Shown piece after piece: positions 1 through 13,098 of a stretch of DNA of 64,000 bases. Origin of the DNA: Chromobotia macracanthus (Eukaryota > Chordata > Actinopteri > Cypriniformes > Botiidae); contig JAZGTH010000072.1 of NCBI GenBank assembly GCA_036877525.1, positions 1,922,001-1,986,000 on the forward strand. The letters run 5' to 3'. Below the pieces are notes generated by a model. The model was not told the origin of the DNA, did not search any database, and saw only the letters and a list, made by a program, of their open reading frames with translations. The position numbers were made by a program, and so were the translations under genes. How positions within the stretch are numbered: the first letter of the stretch is position 1; each line of letters begins with the position of its first letter.

Positions 1-107
1 TCTCAACCTGACACATCCAATCACATCACACGCTGTACCGGTGCTAACTTGTACCCGCCTGGTATGCCTGCTCCCCCAATAAATGCCTCTCAGGACCAAG
101 ACACGAG

Positions 108-108
<1 letters not shown>

Positions 109-142
<34 letters not shown>
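109..142. repeat. (TG)n microsatellite in a dscam intron
   Basis: About 17 TG dinucleotides in a row, followed by a short GA run. The surrounding 1-361 stretch is intron upstream of the first visible dscam exon, and no other feature is seen in it. Confidence 0.9.
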
Positions 143-149
<7 letters not shown>

Positions 150-361
150 TATTACCCATACTTCTGCATGAAGCATCAGATGTAAAACATTTACCCTGTC
201 TGAAGCAGTAAAGAGCTCTAATCCTCGATGTTTTAAACTGCTACATTGTGTTTGTATGAACGGAATGTAAAAGTGCTTGACGTCATAAGGGAGAGACATT
301 GAGTTAATCTGCGGCGATGTCACGTTTGTCTTCATAATGCGTCTTCCTGTTTCTCGCTCAG

Positions 362-3300
362 TTCCAGCCATGATCACGTCGTATCCCAACAACTCATTGG
401 CGACGAAAGGAGAGAAGATCGAGATGAGCTGTAAAGCTCATGGTGAGAAGCCCATCATGGTTCGCTGGGAGAAGGAAGTGGAGAAGGAGAAGCAGTCACA
501 TATGATCAATGAAGACATGTGGAGGCACACGATAACGTTGAAGATCGGTGATGAGGTCATCTCCACCCTGCAGGTCTGATATGCGTACACTTTTTTTTTC
601 ACACATGACTTCAATTGCATTAAAGCCTATTCACACCAGTTTAAATGATTTGAATGCAAACTGTGCTTCTCTATTATGTGCATCTCATGTGGAACACAAA
701 TTGATGTTAGGCAGGGTGTTAGTGACTGACAGCCTTCAGTCCCCATTCACTTTCATTGTAAAGAAAAAGGGGCAATGAAAGTGAAGCTCACATGGGTTTA
801 AACAAACATGTATAAACTATGATCATCACCTTTTCAGATTAAACTTTATGCAAATAAGCAGGTTGACAGCCAGTGGTGGTGCGAAGCCTGGTGTTTTTTC
901 CGGTGGGTTGTTCACACACCGTTTTGTGAATTTAGATCTATCCAACAATGCGAGAAGATTCTGGCTTCTACTCCTGCCATGCCATCAACTCGTATGGGGA
1001 AGACAGGGGCATCCTTCAGTTAACGGTTCAAGGTAAGCATCGTCCAAGAAAATCGTCCAGAATTGGCTCAAGATTCCAGGGATTTATTAGCCATTTAAAA
1101 CAAGGATTCTCGATCAATGTTGACATGTGAAGAGGCTTTCGTACCCTGAGAACCTAAGAGCTTTATCATTGACTTCTCAGAGCCACCAGAGCCTCCAAAG
1201 GTGGAGATTCGTGAGGTGAAGGAGAGGACCATCGCCCTCCGCTGGACCATGGGATTTGACGGGAACAGCCCCATCACTGGCTACGATATCGAATGCAAAA
1301 ATAAAACAGGTGCGTTTGTGTTTTGTGTGTGTTTCATGTGTTTGGTTGTCACATGATCTGTGTCACTGCATGTTAAAATCAGACACACATTAAATTTTTC
1401 CAGGAGTACTGTTATTTTCTTTTAAAGCCACACATAACAGGCAAATGTTTGATTGACAGGTGAGTGGGTGGTCCCTTGATGTTGTCCAGGATACCATCAG
1501 GTGGATTAGTGTTTAAGCTACAAATGCATTGTGGTAACATGCATTTTGAAGTATCTAAATACAGTTTGACCCAGTTTGTTTCTTTACATTCAAACATTTA
1601 GGCCTAGTTTTAAGTTCTTGTCCAGGATCAGTTGCATGTTCTTACCTATGTTCTTAACCATTTGCATGTTCCTATCTATGTACAGAAACCTGGGAGAGAG
1701 CTCGCAGAACCAGAGATGTTTCCCCCACCCTGAATCAGGCCACCATCATAGAGCTCCACCCATCCTCCACCTACAACATTCGCATGTTTGCCAAGAACCA
1801 CATTGGAGACAGTGAACCCAGCAATGAGCTCACCGTAACCACAGATGAAGCAGGTAAGATAATCGCCAATCATCTGTGGCCCGCCAATCATCTGTGCATG
1901 TATATATATATATATGCATTTACGAGAATTTGAACCAGAATTTACAGTTGACATTGCTAGTGAGAACATTTAAAGCCTGGTCTTTATCTTTCTACTATGA
2001 GTGTGTTTGTGTTTTATTGTGAATATTATAATAATTATTATTAACTTATTATTATTATAACTCAAACAAAGTAGCACTGACTGTTGAACTGTTCCATTAG
2101 ACACAGAGAAGGAAATATGTTATTTACTACTGCCTACTGGTGGTTAAACCTGACATTACAAAAATGTGACAGACATACTGATAACCACTGATGTCACTGC
2201 TTAAGAAATATAATACCAGTTATCAGAGCAGGTCAGTGTGAGCAGGCCAGAGTCCCTGTAAACAAAATGAATGTTTGACCACTGTAGATCCTGAGGGGCC
2301 ACCTCAAGACGTGACTCTGGAAGCCATCACCTCCCAAAGCATTAAAGTTACATGGAAGGTACGCAGCAATATATGTACTGTAGTGTGTGTGTGAATGCAT
2401 TTCGGTATACAAAAATGTATATAGCCATACAAGCAAAAGGGTTTAGTTCAAATATCTCCTATTCATCATCCACAGGCTCCTCTGAAACATCTTCAGAATG
2501 GAGTGATCAGAGGTTATCAGGTGTGTCACAGGGAACACTCAATAAACGGCAGTCACCAGTTCATCTGTATCAGTGTGGAGGCCACAGGAGAGACGGAGTC
2601 TTTGAGCCTCAATAACCTGCAGAAGTTCACAGAGTATGAGGTGGTGGTTCAGGCCAGTAACAGCGCCGGTCCAGGTCCCGCCTCCAGTGAGGTCCGCGCC
2701 ACAACCATGGAGGATGGTAAAGCCACTCTGACCTTCTGCTGCTTAAATAAACCGTTATTGGATGACCTCTAAATGATGCTGTATTTTAATATTATACTTC
2801 ATCTGTAAATATGAGTCTTACCTCAAAATTTGTATTTTTTGAAAGCTTCTAAAAGTTCTTTTAAAAAATAAATTGCTTTTTAAGAGTTTTTATAAGCATT
2901 TTCTGTCTGCTAAGCACATTTACTGTATTTGCTTCATATGGTGCCATCTGGTGGACACTAGATATATTTACAGTGTTTGAAATCGTTTGTTATTTCAGTC
3001 GTTCATTTTGCTGTTTAGTCAGTTTCTAAGTAACTGTGATTGATTTTTTTTCTTTTTTGCCTGAATGTGTTCAGTACCCAGCAGAGCCCCGGAGAAGGTT
3101 GTGGCCACTGCATCTTCACCCGAGAGCATCTCTCTGTCCTGGCAGACACCACCCAGAGAAGCGTCTCAACGGCGTCCTGCAGGGCTTTCGTATCATCTAC
3201 TGGGCCAATCTACCAGATGGAGGTACATCCTAATGTGTTTACAACATTACTTTCTAATAAAAAAAATCCTATAAATGAGAGCGGAGCAATACGTGTTCCT

Positions 3301-6300
3301 GTAGCTCAACTTGTTATTGCATTTGTAATAAGCTTTAAGTTAGTCAATTTCAATTAAATTTTATTTATGTAGTTCACCTTTTACAATGTTGCAATGCTTC
3401 AAAGCAGCTTTATATATAATGAAAAATAAAACACAGAAAACAGAAAAAATATCAAACATGTACAACACAGAAAACAGAATACATGATATTATTGCAAATT
3501 GATATTGTTTATTATAAGATAAATAAAAAATAAAACTAATTAGGGATACTTAGAATGTAGTTGGATTATGAATAATCCAGTGAAAAAAGTTGACTGAACT
3601 GATGACAACTACAACACATTTATAATGTTATATGTTGCTTATTGTACTGTAATATTTTTATATTATGTATAGAACTATAATAATGTATTAGAACACAGTA
3701 AATGCAGCAAATTCAAAGCAGCAATATGATGTTAATGTTTTATGTCTATTGACCACTAGGGGGCAGACTTTATCTTATTTTCAGCAGGCAATATTTTCCA
3801 GACACAGAAGCAGAGGAATCCTCATATACACACTATACATCCATACTATATAGTGAGCCAAATTAAAAATATTGCAACTTAATAGAAAGTACATTAGCTT
3901 ATTATTTCCAGTGGAATACAGAAGTATGCATCCATGCATGTTTCTGGGGACAGTATTCCAACACAGTAGGCACATTTAGCATATGTTATTTAAGATTCAG
4001 CAGTAGTTTGGGTGCAGCGTTATGCCAGCACACAGATCTAAAGCCTCTCGTGAGTGATGCAAACCGTGAGGTTAGTCAATCGATCATACAGCGCTGCTGT
4101 GCACAAACCAGAGAGCAACATTCCCCACACCTGTTTAATTGCCTGCTTTTATGGCTCTGAATCATTCTGTGCCCAGTAAAACAAATTCACAGCACACATT
4201 ATGTCGATTCTGCTCTTTCTGGGAGCTATTTGCTTTTAAATTGCCTTATTATGAAGCAGCAGAATTCAGCGCAGGCAACTCTGGCAACACAATCCGACAC
4301 CAAGCAGCGGAGAGAAGCTACAGCAGCACAGGGAGTGCTAACAGAATGAGATATTCCAGAGGAAAGAATAGAGGGAAGAAAGACGCAGAAAAAATGAAAG
4401 ACATCAATAATGCAAAATCTGCAACTTTGCTGGAAAGCAGCAAAGAATCAGAGAGAGTTCACAATCTGTCTTAGAGGGACATCAATAATGCAAAATCTGC
4501 AACTTTGTTGGAAAGCAGCAAAGAATCAGAGAGAGTTCACAATCTGTCTTCAGTCTCAACATCGGCCCAGTACACATCTCAGAAACCAAACACTTTTGTG
4601 CATTCATCGGCATGCAGCAATTTATATATTGAGTTAGAAGACTGAGTTAGAATTTACTTCCTCTGTTATTCTCTCTCCTAATATATTTTGGTTCATTTTC
4701 AATGAGTTACGGTTAACACTGCTGACACTAATCTAATTCCATACACATAGAGATCAGTCTTTGATCTGATTGTCAAGTATACAAGTGTCAAGTATATACT
4801 TAAACATGGTCTTGAAGATAAAGTTTTTCTCTTGTCTTTTGTGGCAACACAGAACTGGGGGAAATCAGAAACGTCACCACCCATAAGAGCCCACTTGAGC
4901 TGGAGGGGCTGGAGAAATATACCAACTACAGTATCCAGGTGCTGGCCTTCACCAGAGCAGGAGATGGAGTACGCAGCGACCAGATCTACATCCGCACCAA
5001 AGAAGATGGTAGGACTATAGCCGCTCTCCTTTATTAGGATTTAAAGGGACAGTGCACCCAAAAACATCTAATGCATTTACTTACGCTTATATTTGTTGGA
5101 ACATTGTGTTCCAAAAAGACCTTTTACTTCCATGGAACACAAATGGAGATTTTGTGTTCCATGGAAGTAAAAAGGTCTTTTACTTTTTGGAAACACAATT
5201 TCTCCTCCTTTCCTCCACACAAGAAAGCATGAGGGCAAGTAAATGATGATAGAATTTTCATTTTGTTTGTACTGTCCCTTTAAGCAATCTGTCAACAACA
5301 TAAAATAGTTTGCTCTTCTTAAGACAATAAATGAAAGATTCCCTCCAAAACAGCTTGACTTTGTTCTCCACAGTGCCAGGTCCGCCTGGTGGGGTGAAGG
5401 CAGCTGCAGCTTCCAGCTCTGTGGTGTATGTTTCCTGGCTTCCTCCACTGAAGCTCAATGGTGTCATTAGGAAATATATAGTCTTCTGTTCCAGCTCACA
5501 TCCCACGGTAACACTCAGCCAACTTTGGTCTCATACTAACAGGAGGGAAGTGTATCAGGCTGGCTGTTAGGACAGTGCTAAACACGCTTTTGGAAGTGTA
5601 AAACATTTTAGCTCATGGCTGATGCTGTGTCATAAAACTCATAAATGATCAAAATCCACCTGCATCTGTGGTCACAATCTTCCAAACACTCAGAACACAA
5701 GCTCTCAGAACGTAAGATCACATAAGATCATATAGAATAAACAAATTCTGAAAGCTGCACAAATTTTTTGAGTTAAAATGATCAAAAACTAGTTATTGAG
5801 CAATAAGCAGATCCAGCTACTATATTACATGTCCCTATATGGTGAAGCTTTTGTAGCTTTTTTTTACAGCAGTTCAGAACTTTTCGCCTGCAATTTCATG
5901 TTTCGAACAGAGATGGCGGTAGAGAGGCAAAAATTACAGATTGAGACTTTAATGCAGATTTTCATTGTTAAAATATTCTCTCCCAGCTTTACATGAAAAT
6001 GCCATTCGCAGGTTGATTTCTATGAAAAATATCAAATATATTGTAAATATTAAATAATATTGTAAATATTATTTTGGGGTACTAGGCGGGGCTATCTGTT
6101 TATACAACTACTGTAATTTCAATGTCTGTTGCAGTCCTAAAATAATTATTAGAATCAAAAGAATCAATCAACAAGTCATTACTGACGTTCTCTCTCTTCG
6201 TTGGTTCTTGTTCAGATGAAGAGTGAGTCTGAAGTGGCCCCTGATGAATTCCTACACAGGATACCCAATCTTAGCTGGAACAGGAAGTACAGCATCATGG

Positions 6301-9300
6301 TGGTGGCAGTCACCGCAGCTGGGAGGGGCAACAGCAGTGACGTCATCACTGTGGAACCTCTGGCCAAAGGTCCGTCAGTTCATTTCATTCTGTAGTTTTC
6401 CCTGGGAAAAGCAGTTGACTAGTGGTTTAAGGAGCCAGAGCTGGCCTTAATGACCATGTCTCAATATCTTTACTATTTATGTGGTGCAATTAGTCTTGGT
6501 GTTGTACATGTAGTTTACCCAGCTAACAGGGAACGTTCTCAGAACGTTCTATCTCAAATGTATCAAAAAAATGTTCTTGCAGTAAAAGTTAGTAGAACTT
6601 CTTTTAACATTATATATATCAAAACTGTTATTTTTCAGTTGTTAGTGTTAACTTTTTTAATTCTGTAACATTTTTAAAACAAGTTTGAAAACATTCTTAT
6701 AACTAAGCATTAATGGTAATACAATGTCTAAAAAAACTTTTTAGACATTGTTAGAACATTCAAAATAGTATTTTTTATTTTTTATTTTTTTTTCGTTTTT
6801 GTTAGCTGATTACTTCTGGTCCTTCTTCACATGAGCAACACAGAATATGCCAAAGAATAAAAATTATTCTGAAACGTAGGGGAGACCGGGGCTATTTGTC
6901 ACACTGAGTCTCAAAGGCTACATATCAGTAATTCAAGTTTATAAATCAAATGTCGAATTGCATAAATATAAATGATTTTTGAATAGCTGCTGGGGTAAAC
7001 AAGTGAACACAATAAAACCACACTGGCATACATTCAGACAAGGAACAACATAATAACAAAGGTAAATCTAAATTGAAAGGTTGAACTGTGCTCTTTGAAC
7101 AAGGGTATTTTGTAAATTTCAGATGAGGACAAGCTTTGTATTTCAATTGAATTTAACAATGACAATGTCTGATGGCCAAAACAATGATGTGATATTTTGT
7201 TACTTTTGAAATTCCTATTCCTGTTTGTTGTTTCAGTATTTACATTGCTGAAAAGCTTACAATAGGCTTTTAAGGGCAGGTAGCTCATGCAGTGTGACAG
7301 CGTGTCTTGTTATTGAGGAACATTGTCATTAATGGTCTGTGTGTGTTCTGTGAACTTTTCTCAGGCTGAACTTTTCATACTGAATTGCACTGGACTAAAA
7401 AGTGTGACCGCTAGCCCCAATTTTGTCTATATTTCCTAATGTGCAGTGTTGATTTTTCACATTTAATTCTTATTGTAGTACGAAGCTTTCAAAGATCAAT
7501 AAAACATCCAATTGTGGTGTTTTTATATCCAAACAGCTCCTGCCAAAATTCTCACCTTTAGTGGCACTGTCACAACGCCGTGGATGAGAGATGTTGTGTT
7601 ACCCTGCCGGGCGGTCGGCGACCCGCCACCTGCCATTAAATGGCTGAAGGAAAGGTAAACAATCCAGGGTCATCACAATGTATAGAATGTATACTCTCAA
7701 ACACGATACTGATGAAACATGAGCAAATACATTTAGACGAAAGGACAGTTTTGAATTTAGGAGGCAACAGACAAAACACATAACATTTTCAGAACATTGG
7801 CAAACATTCTCAAAGTTCTCTCAAAGTTATCAAAAACATTCTTGCAGTAACATTAGTAGGATGTTATATATAATATACTGTATATCAAAAATGTTATTCT
7901 TAAATTGTTAGTGGAATGTTTAAAAACATTACAGAATTGTTTAAATGTTGTTATTATAACCAAGCAGTAACATTAATAAAAAACTGAACGCTTTTGAACG
8001 TTCCGAGAACATTCAGAATATCATTTTTAGTGTTTCGTTTCTCAATGGAAATGTTAGGGAAACGTTCTTACAACCTAAAATAGTTATCTTGGCCCAAGGT
8101 AGCCCAGGATTATGCCTGGAGTGGCCTTTGATAACAAAAGTGAGCAACAAAATGTTAAAAGCCCTAAAATATCTTTCTTTCTGAATTCAGTATCACAGTG
8201 GAAAACATACCGCGACTCTACCCTTCCATGCTAAAAGCAAACACAACCATCTGAATACTTATGAGTATAATCAGTCAGTGGGGAATGCTGGGAAATGTCA
8301 AACTGTGTCTTCCTCATTGACGATTCACACTGTTACTTGACAGTGGGAGCCCGGCCCCTGCAGTTATTGATGGAAGACGCAGTATCCATGGAAACGGCAG
8401 CTTCGTCATTAAGACAGTGAAAGCAGAGGATTCTGGGTACTACACGTGTGTCGCCAGCAATAACTGGGGATCGGATGAAATAACTCTGAACCTTCAAGTT
8501 CAAGGTGAGTCATGGTGGTCAGGCAGGATGTCTGTGTATGGTCACTTCTGTAGAATTTATTGTATGTGTCAACAGTATTACCTCACTGTCTAAATATCAT
8601 CTTCAGTCCCACCTGACCAGCCTCGTCTCACTGTGACCAAGACAACAACCACGTCTATTACTGTGACCTGGATACCGGGAGACAACGGCGGTAGCTCCAT
8701 TAGAGGTGAGACATTTTCACCTTCAGTCAGGGGAAAACTGTAAACTATCAGAAATAAGCTGTATATCTGCTCAAGCTAAGACACTTTAACTATTTAAGCT
8801 ACCCGTACTGTTTTGACAAGTTTTATTATTGTTTTATATATATTTTTATATACTACTTTTATATGGTTAATTCTATGTACATGATGTTTTCCTCCACTTT
8901 GTGACTGTATGCAGGGTATATTTTGCAATACTCAGAAGATAATAGTGAGAAGTGGGAAAGTATTTCTATTAGTCCAAGTGAGCGTTCTTATCGTCTGGAG
9001 AACCTCAATTGTGGCACGTGGTACAAGTTCACACTGACAGCCCAGAATGCCGTGGGACCAGGCCGGATCAGCGAGATAATCGAAGCAAAGACTCATGGGA
9101 AAGGTACCGTTAAGCATTACTTTCTGCAGTTCATCTATTGTTTGCATCATGCATTGATTACTTTAATTGTAGTACTTTTTTGAATATCAAATTTCAATTA
9201 AGAAAAATAATGAGCACTTTGCAGATTAGTGCAAATTACAATTCTCAATCCCCACTTTCTGTTTCCTTCATCTTCCTTATTAATCATAGAGCCACAGTTC

Positions 9301-10533
9301 TCGAAAGAGCAGGAACTGTTTACAAGCATTAATACCACCTGCGTCAAACTCAACTTGATTGGCTGGAACGATGGAGGCTGCCCAATCACCTCATTTACTC
9401 TGGAATATCGACCAATGGACAGCCCCATGTGGACAAAGGCTAAGCGCACCTCTCTTACTAAGAGCTACACCCTGCTTGACCTGCAAGAAGGCACCTGGTA
9501 CGAACTACAGATGAAGGTCTACAACAGCGCTGGTCTGGCTGAGAAACGTGTCAAATTTGCCACTCTGAACTATGATGGCAGTGAGTAGAGTTGATTATTT
9601 TAAAGACGCAATACACAATGTCGCTTTGACCTCCACACAAGCTTTCTTTTACAGGAAGTGCAAAAGTTACATATGTATGTGTATCTCTGTCTGTTTGCAA
9701 AGGTACTATTCCTCCACTGGTTAAAACCCCAGTGAAGGACCCTGTGAAGAAAAGCAACAACGAGGGAATGAAGATGATGGTAACCATCTCCTGCATCCTG
9801 GTGGGAATGGTGTTGCTCTTCGTCCTACTGATGGTGATGAGGAGGAGGAGGAGAGAGCAGAGGCTGAAGAGGCTCAGGGGTCAGACGCTTTTCAAAGCTC
9901 TTAGCTCTAGATCAGTGTTTTCAAAGAGAAGGTAGACGCTTGTAGGCGTAAATATAGATGTACTGCCAGAGATCTAATTTCAGTACTTCAGTTTTGTACT
10001 TCAGTATTCAGTACATGAGTTTATGTTAATAAAGCTCATTACTTGTTCCACAGATGCAAAAAGTTTGGCTGAGATGCTTATGAGGTAAGCACTTAGATTT
10101 TCAAATGTTTACTCAACCCTTGTGTGATTCAAAACCTTTGTCCTCTAAAGCCAAAGATAGCTTTGTGAAGAACAGGCCAAATCCAAGATAACAATTGTAG
10201 GTTGTAAGAATGTTTCCCTAACATTTTCATTAAGCAACAAAAAATGTTATTTTGAATGTCCAAATGGAATGTTCAAAATGTCCAGTTTTTTAGATGTTGT
10301 ATTAACATTTTTGCTTGGTTATAGAAATGTTATTCAGACTGTTTCTGTAATTGTGTAATGATTTTAAAATGTTCCGCTCACAATTTAAGAATAACGTTTT
10401 TGATATAATGTTAAAAATGTCCTACTAATGTTACGGCAAGACTGTTTTTGATAACTTTTAACTTGGAAGAACTTTTAGAGAACGTTATCCAACGTTCTGA
10501 GAACGAGTTTTCATACAACCTTTAAAATACAAC

Positions 10534-10591
<58 letters not shown>

Positions 10592-13098
10592 AGGAAATTT
10601 TTCATACAAGGAAACAATGCTGTATATTTCAAAGCCTTTGAAGTCAGTGATAGCTTTGTGTGAAGAGCAGGCCAAATAAATATCAGTGAACAAAACTTCA
10701 GTAAACAAAACTAATCATTTTAGACTATTCTTCACACAAAAATATTCTATATTCTATGTCTTCCCAAGATTTATAGCCACTAGTTGTATTGACCGTTATG
10801 TTGCTGTGTGCTGTGTTCTGAGCTTGACAGCTTCTGTTTACAACATTTTTTATTGTGTAAAACCTGCAGCTGAAAGATTCTTGTATTATGAGAAATATAT
10901 GGATTTAGAATGGCATATGGGTCAGTAAATTATGAACTCTACCGTCAATGTCTTATTTTCCTTTGTCTTCTGTGGTGCTTCACACTCTCAGAAGCAAACG
11001 TGTCATGCTGACCTTGAGAAAGCTGAGATGTTGTTTACAGGCGCTTTTGTGTTTTCCTTCAGTAAAAACACAAGGCCATCAGACACCATGAACAAACAAC
11101 CACAGACTCTCCGCATGCACATAGACATTCCCAGAGCTCAGCTGCTCATCGAAGAGAGAGACACCATGGAAACAGTGGGTGAGTTGTGTTTGCTGAACCG
11201 TACGCCAACCTGAACGTTTATTTGAGAGAACAGTGATGCTATTGGAGCCTTTTATAGTTCCATCTCTTCCTTCCCTGTTAGACGACAGATCAACGGTGCT
11301 GTTGACCGATAACGATTTCGGAGAAACTGCCAAACAAAAGTCAGCTACCGTAACTCACTCCGTCCACTATCAGTCTCTGTCACAAGCCACCGGGCCTCTG
11401 GTGGACGTGTCTGATGTCCGACCAGGGACAAGTAAGAGCAGTCTCTCAAGTGAGCGAAAAATCATTTTTACGTTTATATAATTAACACATATAATAGTGA
11501 ATATTTGATGACGTGTTTATCGAAACATTTTATAACCGTCCACAGACCCCACTGCTCGGCGTACAGCTAAAGCCGGTCCTGCGTCTCGCAATCGTTACGC
11601 CAGTCAGTGGACGTTAAACCGCCCCCACCCTCCTGTCTCCGCCCATACGCTCAGCACAGATTGGAGGCTGGGAACACCCAGAGTGGCCGGCTCGGTGGAC
11701 AAGGAAAGCGACAGCTACAGTGTCAGCCCTTCCCAGGATACAGGTCAGTAGCACTACACAACCTATAAAAATATGAATTCATATGATGCGTGTTTTTTTG
11801 GAAATGTTTTCTCCAAGTGATCTGACCGACTGTGTTCTGTCATGTGATTAGATCGCGCTCGCAGCAGCATGGTTTCCACAGAGAGTGCTTCTTCTACATA
11901 CGAGGAGTTGGCCAGAGCCTACGAACACGCCAAGATGGAGGAGCAACTACGCCATGCCAAGTTCACCATCACTGAGTGCTTCATCTCAGACACTTCCTCC
12001 GAGCAGATGACCGCTGGCACCAACGATTACACAGACAGTCTGACCTCCAGCACTCCTTCAGAGTCAGGCATCTGCAGGTTCACTGCCTCTCCACCCAAAC
12101 CCCAGGATGTTTGCAGGGTGATAAACATGGCCGTACCGAAAGCCCATAGACCAGGTGAGACCAGCTGCAGTAGTAATGGGTCTCAGTAATGGATGATTAG
12201 TGAGACTAACTAGTTGTTATGCGGTAAACCTATCTTAGAAAAGTTGCAAAATTACTTCCTTTCAAAGCACTGCTACTACAGTCATACAGTACACATTTGG
12301 ACAGATGTCTTTGGCCATCTGCGTCCTGTCTTAGAGTTTTTTTTGAGCATCCTGCCATGAGCGTTGAGATTTTGGGATGGTGTGTCAAGTTAAAAATAGT
12401 CAAAACTTTAAAACATTTCTGCACCGTTTCATTCTCACTCTCTAGCTGACTCTCATTTTGAATGCAAAATTGTGTCTGACATAATGTTCCCTTAAAAATG
12501 CATCCGATTTAGATGAATCTTAACCAGCCTGTTCAACTTTAATTTTGCAATTTGTTTGTTGTCTAATATTAGTTTAAGTCAATGGGCCTTGCTGAATGCA
12601 TTTTATTTGATAAAACCACTTTGGCACAAGATAATCCCAGCCACCAGTAGTTGCCAGGTTGTTGCTAATTTCACCCTACATATTAAATCAAAGCAGAATT
12701 GCTGTATTAAGGTGAGATCATCAGTAAAAATCACCCCTCTTTGTGCAGGAGGGGAGCTCGTACACCTGCCTCCGTACCTGCGGATGGACTTCCTTTTGAA
12801 TCGGGGCGTTTCAGGAGCATCTCGGGAGGTGGCGATGGGTCAGGCCTGTTTGGAGCCACAGAAGACCCGCTCACTGAAGCGCCCTGCCCTGTTGGAGCCG
12901 ACGCCCATGGAGGTGCCAACCAGCAGGGACGTGCAGCAGTGGCAGCCGGGCACGGCCTCCACGCTTCCGCAGAGAGAGGCCGGGTCGGACTTGGCACAAG
13001 CTGCCAAAATCAGCACTTCCCAGGAATCACTGCTGGACTCCAGAGGACACTTAAAACAGAGCAACAATCCCTACACAAAGTCCTACACGCTGGTATAA
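362..13098 (+). CDS. dscam: DSCAM, 3' part: Ig9 to C-terminus (5' exons lie outside the window)
   Basis: This is a homophilic neuronal adhesion receptor of the plasma membrane that acts in neurite self-avoidance and axon guidance. I read 22 coding exons: 362-573, 936-1032, 1181-1309, 1686-1853, 2288-2358, 2476-2716, 3075-3222, 4853-5008, 5374-5507, 6216-6369, 7537-7654, 8344-8504, 8607-8705, 8915-9103, 9290-9580, 9703-9879, 10054-10084, 11063-11178, 11282-11431, 11546-11743, 11852-12154 and 12749-13098. All have AG/GT borders and phases agree throughout except in exon 3075-3222, which has one extra T near 3164. The product is about 1229 residues, equal to human DSCAM from about residue 784. 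Domain order is Ig9, FNIII 1-4, Ig10 (Cys pair in exons 7537 and 8344), FNIII 5-6, a membrane helix in exon 9703 followed by MRRRRREQR, and a long tail ending SYTLV, a class I PDZ ligand. The tail is nearly identical to human DSCAM, which separates it from DSCAML1. Whether it is dscama or dscamb is unresolved. Confidence 0.96.
600..795. repeat. Diverged MITE fragment (family B) in a dscam intron
   Basis: The stretch around 700-770 (tgactgacagccttcagtcc, then ccattcactttcattg) recurs in related form near 24960-24990 and 36845-36880. It is therefore dispersed, and I place it in the family whose intact copy lies at 5041-5283. No termini remain here. Confidence 0.45.
3340..3485. repeat. Interspersed repeat fragment in a dscam intron
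   Basis: The stretch begins with a run like tcaattaaattttatttatg and then has caaagcagctttatatat and repeated aacacagaaaacag units. This wording is typical of a common teleost interspersed repeat (from memory of the family, not checked). The rest of the 3223-4852 intron is AT-rich and shows no exon. Confidence 0.4.
4400..4551 (+). repeat. Two-copy tandem duplication, 78-base period
   Basis: A unit of about 73 bases starting gacatcaataatgcaaaatc occurs at 4400-4472 and again at 4478-4551 with a single C/T difference near the middle. The near identity suggests a recent duplication. It lies within a dscam intron, far from the splice sites. Confidence 0.9.
5041..5283. mobile_element. MITE family B, intact copy with 13-base terminal inverted repeats
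   Basis: The left end TTAAAGGGACAGT (5041-5053) and right end ACTGTCCCTTTAA (5271-5283) are perfect inverted repeats bounding 243 bases. The interior holds a long hairpin (5103-5199) and, near the right end, the gagggcaagtaaatgatga block found in other copies. TTAA at both tips would fit a piggyBac-type target duplication, which is inference. It has no coding capacity and sits in the dscam intron between exons 4853-5008 and 5374-5507. Confidence 0.8.
6517..6807 (+). mobile_element. MITE family A, copy 1
   Basis: It opens with ACCCAGCTAAC and GAACGTTCTCAGAACGTTCT and closes with gttagctg, the family terminal repeat slightly eroded. It is non-coding and lies in the dscam intron 6370-7536. Confidence 0.75.
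7780..8095 (+). mobile_element. MITE family A, copy 2 (left end eroded)
   Basis: It shares with the other copies the blocks caaagttatcaaaaacattc, ttgcagtaacattagtagga, the ataaccaagcagtaacatta segment and the right-hand cttacaacctaaaatagtta. The left terminal repeat is not recognisable. It lies in the dscam intron 7655-8343. Confidence 0.65.
10189..10506 (-). mobile_element. MITE family A, copy 3 (reverse orientation)
   Basis: Read on the plus strand it begins acaattgtaggttgtaagaa and ends aacgttctgagaacg, the family consensus in reverse. It lies in the dscam intron 10085-11062, just left of an AT microsatellite. Confidence 0.75.
10537..10584. repeat. (TA)n microsatellite
   Basis: About 24 TA dinucleotides in the dscam intron next to MITE copy 3. 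Smaller AT runs occur near 1898-1914. Confidence 0.95.
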
